Positions 63,083 through 64,000 of a DNA stretch of 64,000 bases are shown in pieces (within the stretch, counting starts at the first letter, position 1; each line of letters opens with the position of its first letter). Position numbers and translations under genes: made by a program. The stretch lies in NCBI RefSeq assembly GCF_001746205.1, contig NZ_MDCO01000006.1, positions 248,001 through 312,000 of the forward strand. Reading direction: 5' to 3'. The notes beneath the pieces were generated by a model that was not told where the DNA came from, searched no databases, and saw nothing but the letters and a program-made list of their open reading frames with translations. This DNA is from Brachyspira hampsonii. Lineage in GTDB: Bacteria > Spirochaetota > Brachyspiria > Brachyspirales > Brachyspiraceae.

Positions 63083-64000
63083 TTAATAAATATTATTAGT
63101 TTTTTTATTAAAAGCATATTTATGAAAATATATACAAGTAGGAATTATTCCTATAGCCCAGCCTACAGGATTTGCAAACCATATTCCAACATATCCTAAT
63201 GGTATTGATAAAAATACAGAGCCTCCAACTTTTATAACAAGTTCAGTTATTCCCGATATCAAAGGAATCAATGCTTTTCCAATAGCCCTTACAGAATTAT
63301 TATATAAAACTATTATTCCTAAAAACGGATAAAATAAAGAAGATATTCTCAGATATCCTTTACATATTTCTGATATTATATCTATATACTCATCTTTACT
63401 AGATATAAATATTCTCACTAAATGATCTCCAAATAAAAATATTATTACAGCTGCCAATACGCTCAATGATAGAGAAAGTAATATTATACTTCTGAAACCT
63501 TCTTTTATCCTATCAATCCTACCAGCTCCAAAATTTTGTGCCGTATATACCGCAAAAGCCTCAGAAATAACAAAAAATGCCATAGATGCAAATTGATTTA
63601 TTCTATTTCCTGTAGTATATGATGCCACAACATTAGTACCAAAAGTATTAACTACACCGCTTATAATCATTTCTCCTATTGATAAAAATATAGCCTGTAT
63701 ACTCATAGATATTCCTATTTTAATTATCATAAATAAATTATCAAATTCAAATACCATATCACTTTTATTTAATTTTAAAATAGGAAATTTTTTCACTATA
63801 TATAGTATGCTTAAAATAGCTGAAATCATTTGAGATATTACAGTAGCTATTGCAACACCTGCGACATTCATATCTAATAAAACAACAAAAATTAAATCTA
63901 ATATAATATTGAGTATAGTTGTAAGTATTAAAAAATATAAAGGAGTTTTACTGTCTCCCAAAGCTCTCAATATACTTGCAGCACCATTATAAAAAAGCTG
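63083..64000 (-). CDS. MATE-family efflux protein (N-terminal part beyond the window)
   Basis: The C-terminal two thirds of a multi-antimicrobial extrusion transporter, at least 306 codons. The first visible residues QLFYNGAASILRALGDSKTP are the internal family motif, showing that the reading frame continues past 64000 rather than starting at the TTG near 63970. Helices, GVAIATVISQMISA, VVASYTTGNRINQFASM and YTAQNFGAGRIDRIKEGF follow. Substrates are probably cationic drugs or metabolites, exported in exchange for Na+ or H+. Confidence 0.93.
   Translation of the reverse strand, partial: QLFYNGAASILRALGDSKTPLYFLILTTILNIILDLIFVVLLDMNVAGVAIATVISQMISAILSILYIVKKFPILKLNKSDMVFEFDNLFMIIKIGISMSIQAIFLSIGEMIISGVVNTFGTNVVASYTTGNRINQFASMAFFVISEAFAVYTAQNFGAGRIDRIKEGFRSIILLSLSLSVLAAVIIFLFGDHLVRIFISSKDEYIDIISEICKGYLRISSLFYPFLGIIVLYNNSVRAIGKALIPLISGITELVIKVGGSVFLSIPLGYVGIWFANPVGWAIGIIPTCIYFHKYAFNKKTNNIY

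Overview
The window is an AT-rich bacterial chromosome segment that looks like a spirochaete, most probably Brachyspira. Sequence evidence: a strong A/T codon bias, many short Lys/Asn/Ile-rich proteins, a flagellar rod-type protein, large methyl-accepting chemotaxis proteins, spirochaete-style lipoproteins, DUF285-repeat proteins and an Rnf complex. The genus is an inference; no rRNA or tRNA gene was found to confirm it.

Layout. 1-9.2 kb: 3'-truncated lon, a chemotaxis receptor, ruvB, an M23 envelope peptidase and a solitary adenine-type DNA methyltransferase. 9.4-17.2 kb (minus): alanine carrier and alanine racemase, a multi-spanning chemotaxis receptor, and murA followed by a flagellar rod/hook gene. 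18-22.5 kb: a small hypothetical protein, der-plsY, a lipoprotein and thiL. 22.7-29.7 kb (minus): rpmF-plsX-fabH-like-rnfC-rnfD-rnfG, a substrate-binding lipoprotein and trmB. 30-38.4 kb: a predicted outer-membrane protein, a coiled-coil gene with zapA, and a paralogous pair of membrane proteins with TPR and Mrr-like nuclease-fold regions, one fused to DUF285 and DUF4132-like regions. 38.7-51.1 kb: a sugar catabolic region with a LacI-type regulator and FGGY kinase, a minus-strand kinase-fucA-fucO operon, and a divergent ABC sugar transporter-fucI-fucU operon. Together these cover L-fucose uptake, anomer exchange, isomerisation, phosphorylation, aldol cleavage and lactaldehyde reduction. 51-58 kb: gamma-glutamyltransferase, a decayed TPR gene, small membrane proteins, a frameshifted ADP-ribosylglycohydrolase, a small exported FMN-binding protein and a beta-propeller-like protein. 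58.3-64 kb: rnj-sppA-YIP1-like-lptF/G in one tightly packed plus-strand operon, then a MATE exporter cut by the window end.

The most striking non-coding structure is a family of about 275-280 bp palindromic elements. Each has GTGCGGT / AACGCAC ends, two G-rich arms and two complementary C-rich arms. There are six copies (about 4.5, 8.9, 17.4, 17.8, 21.4 and 29.8 kb) and none seen after 30.1 kb. In one copy the short central loop is replaced by the complete thiL gene with its own promoter. Other points worth a second look are the FabH-like protein lacking all three catalytic residues, the DUF285/DUF4132/TPR/Mrr fusion, the 109-bp rnj/sppA overlap, a coiled-coil partner candidate for ZapA, and two frameshifted genes whose lesions sit at simple-sequence runs.
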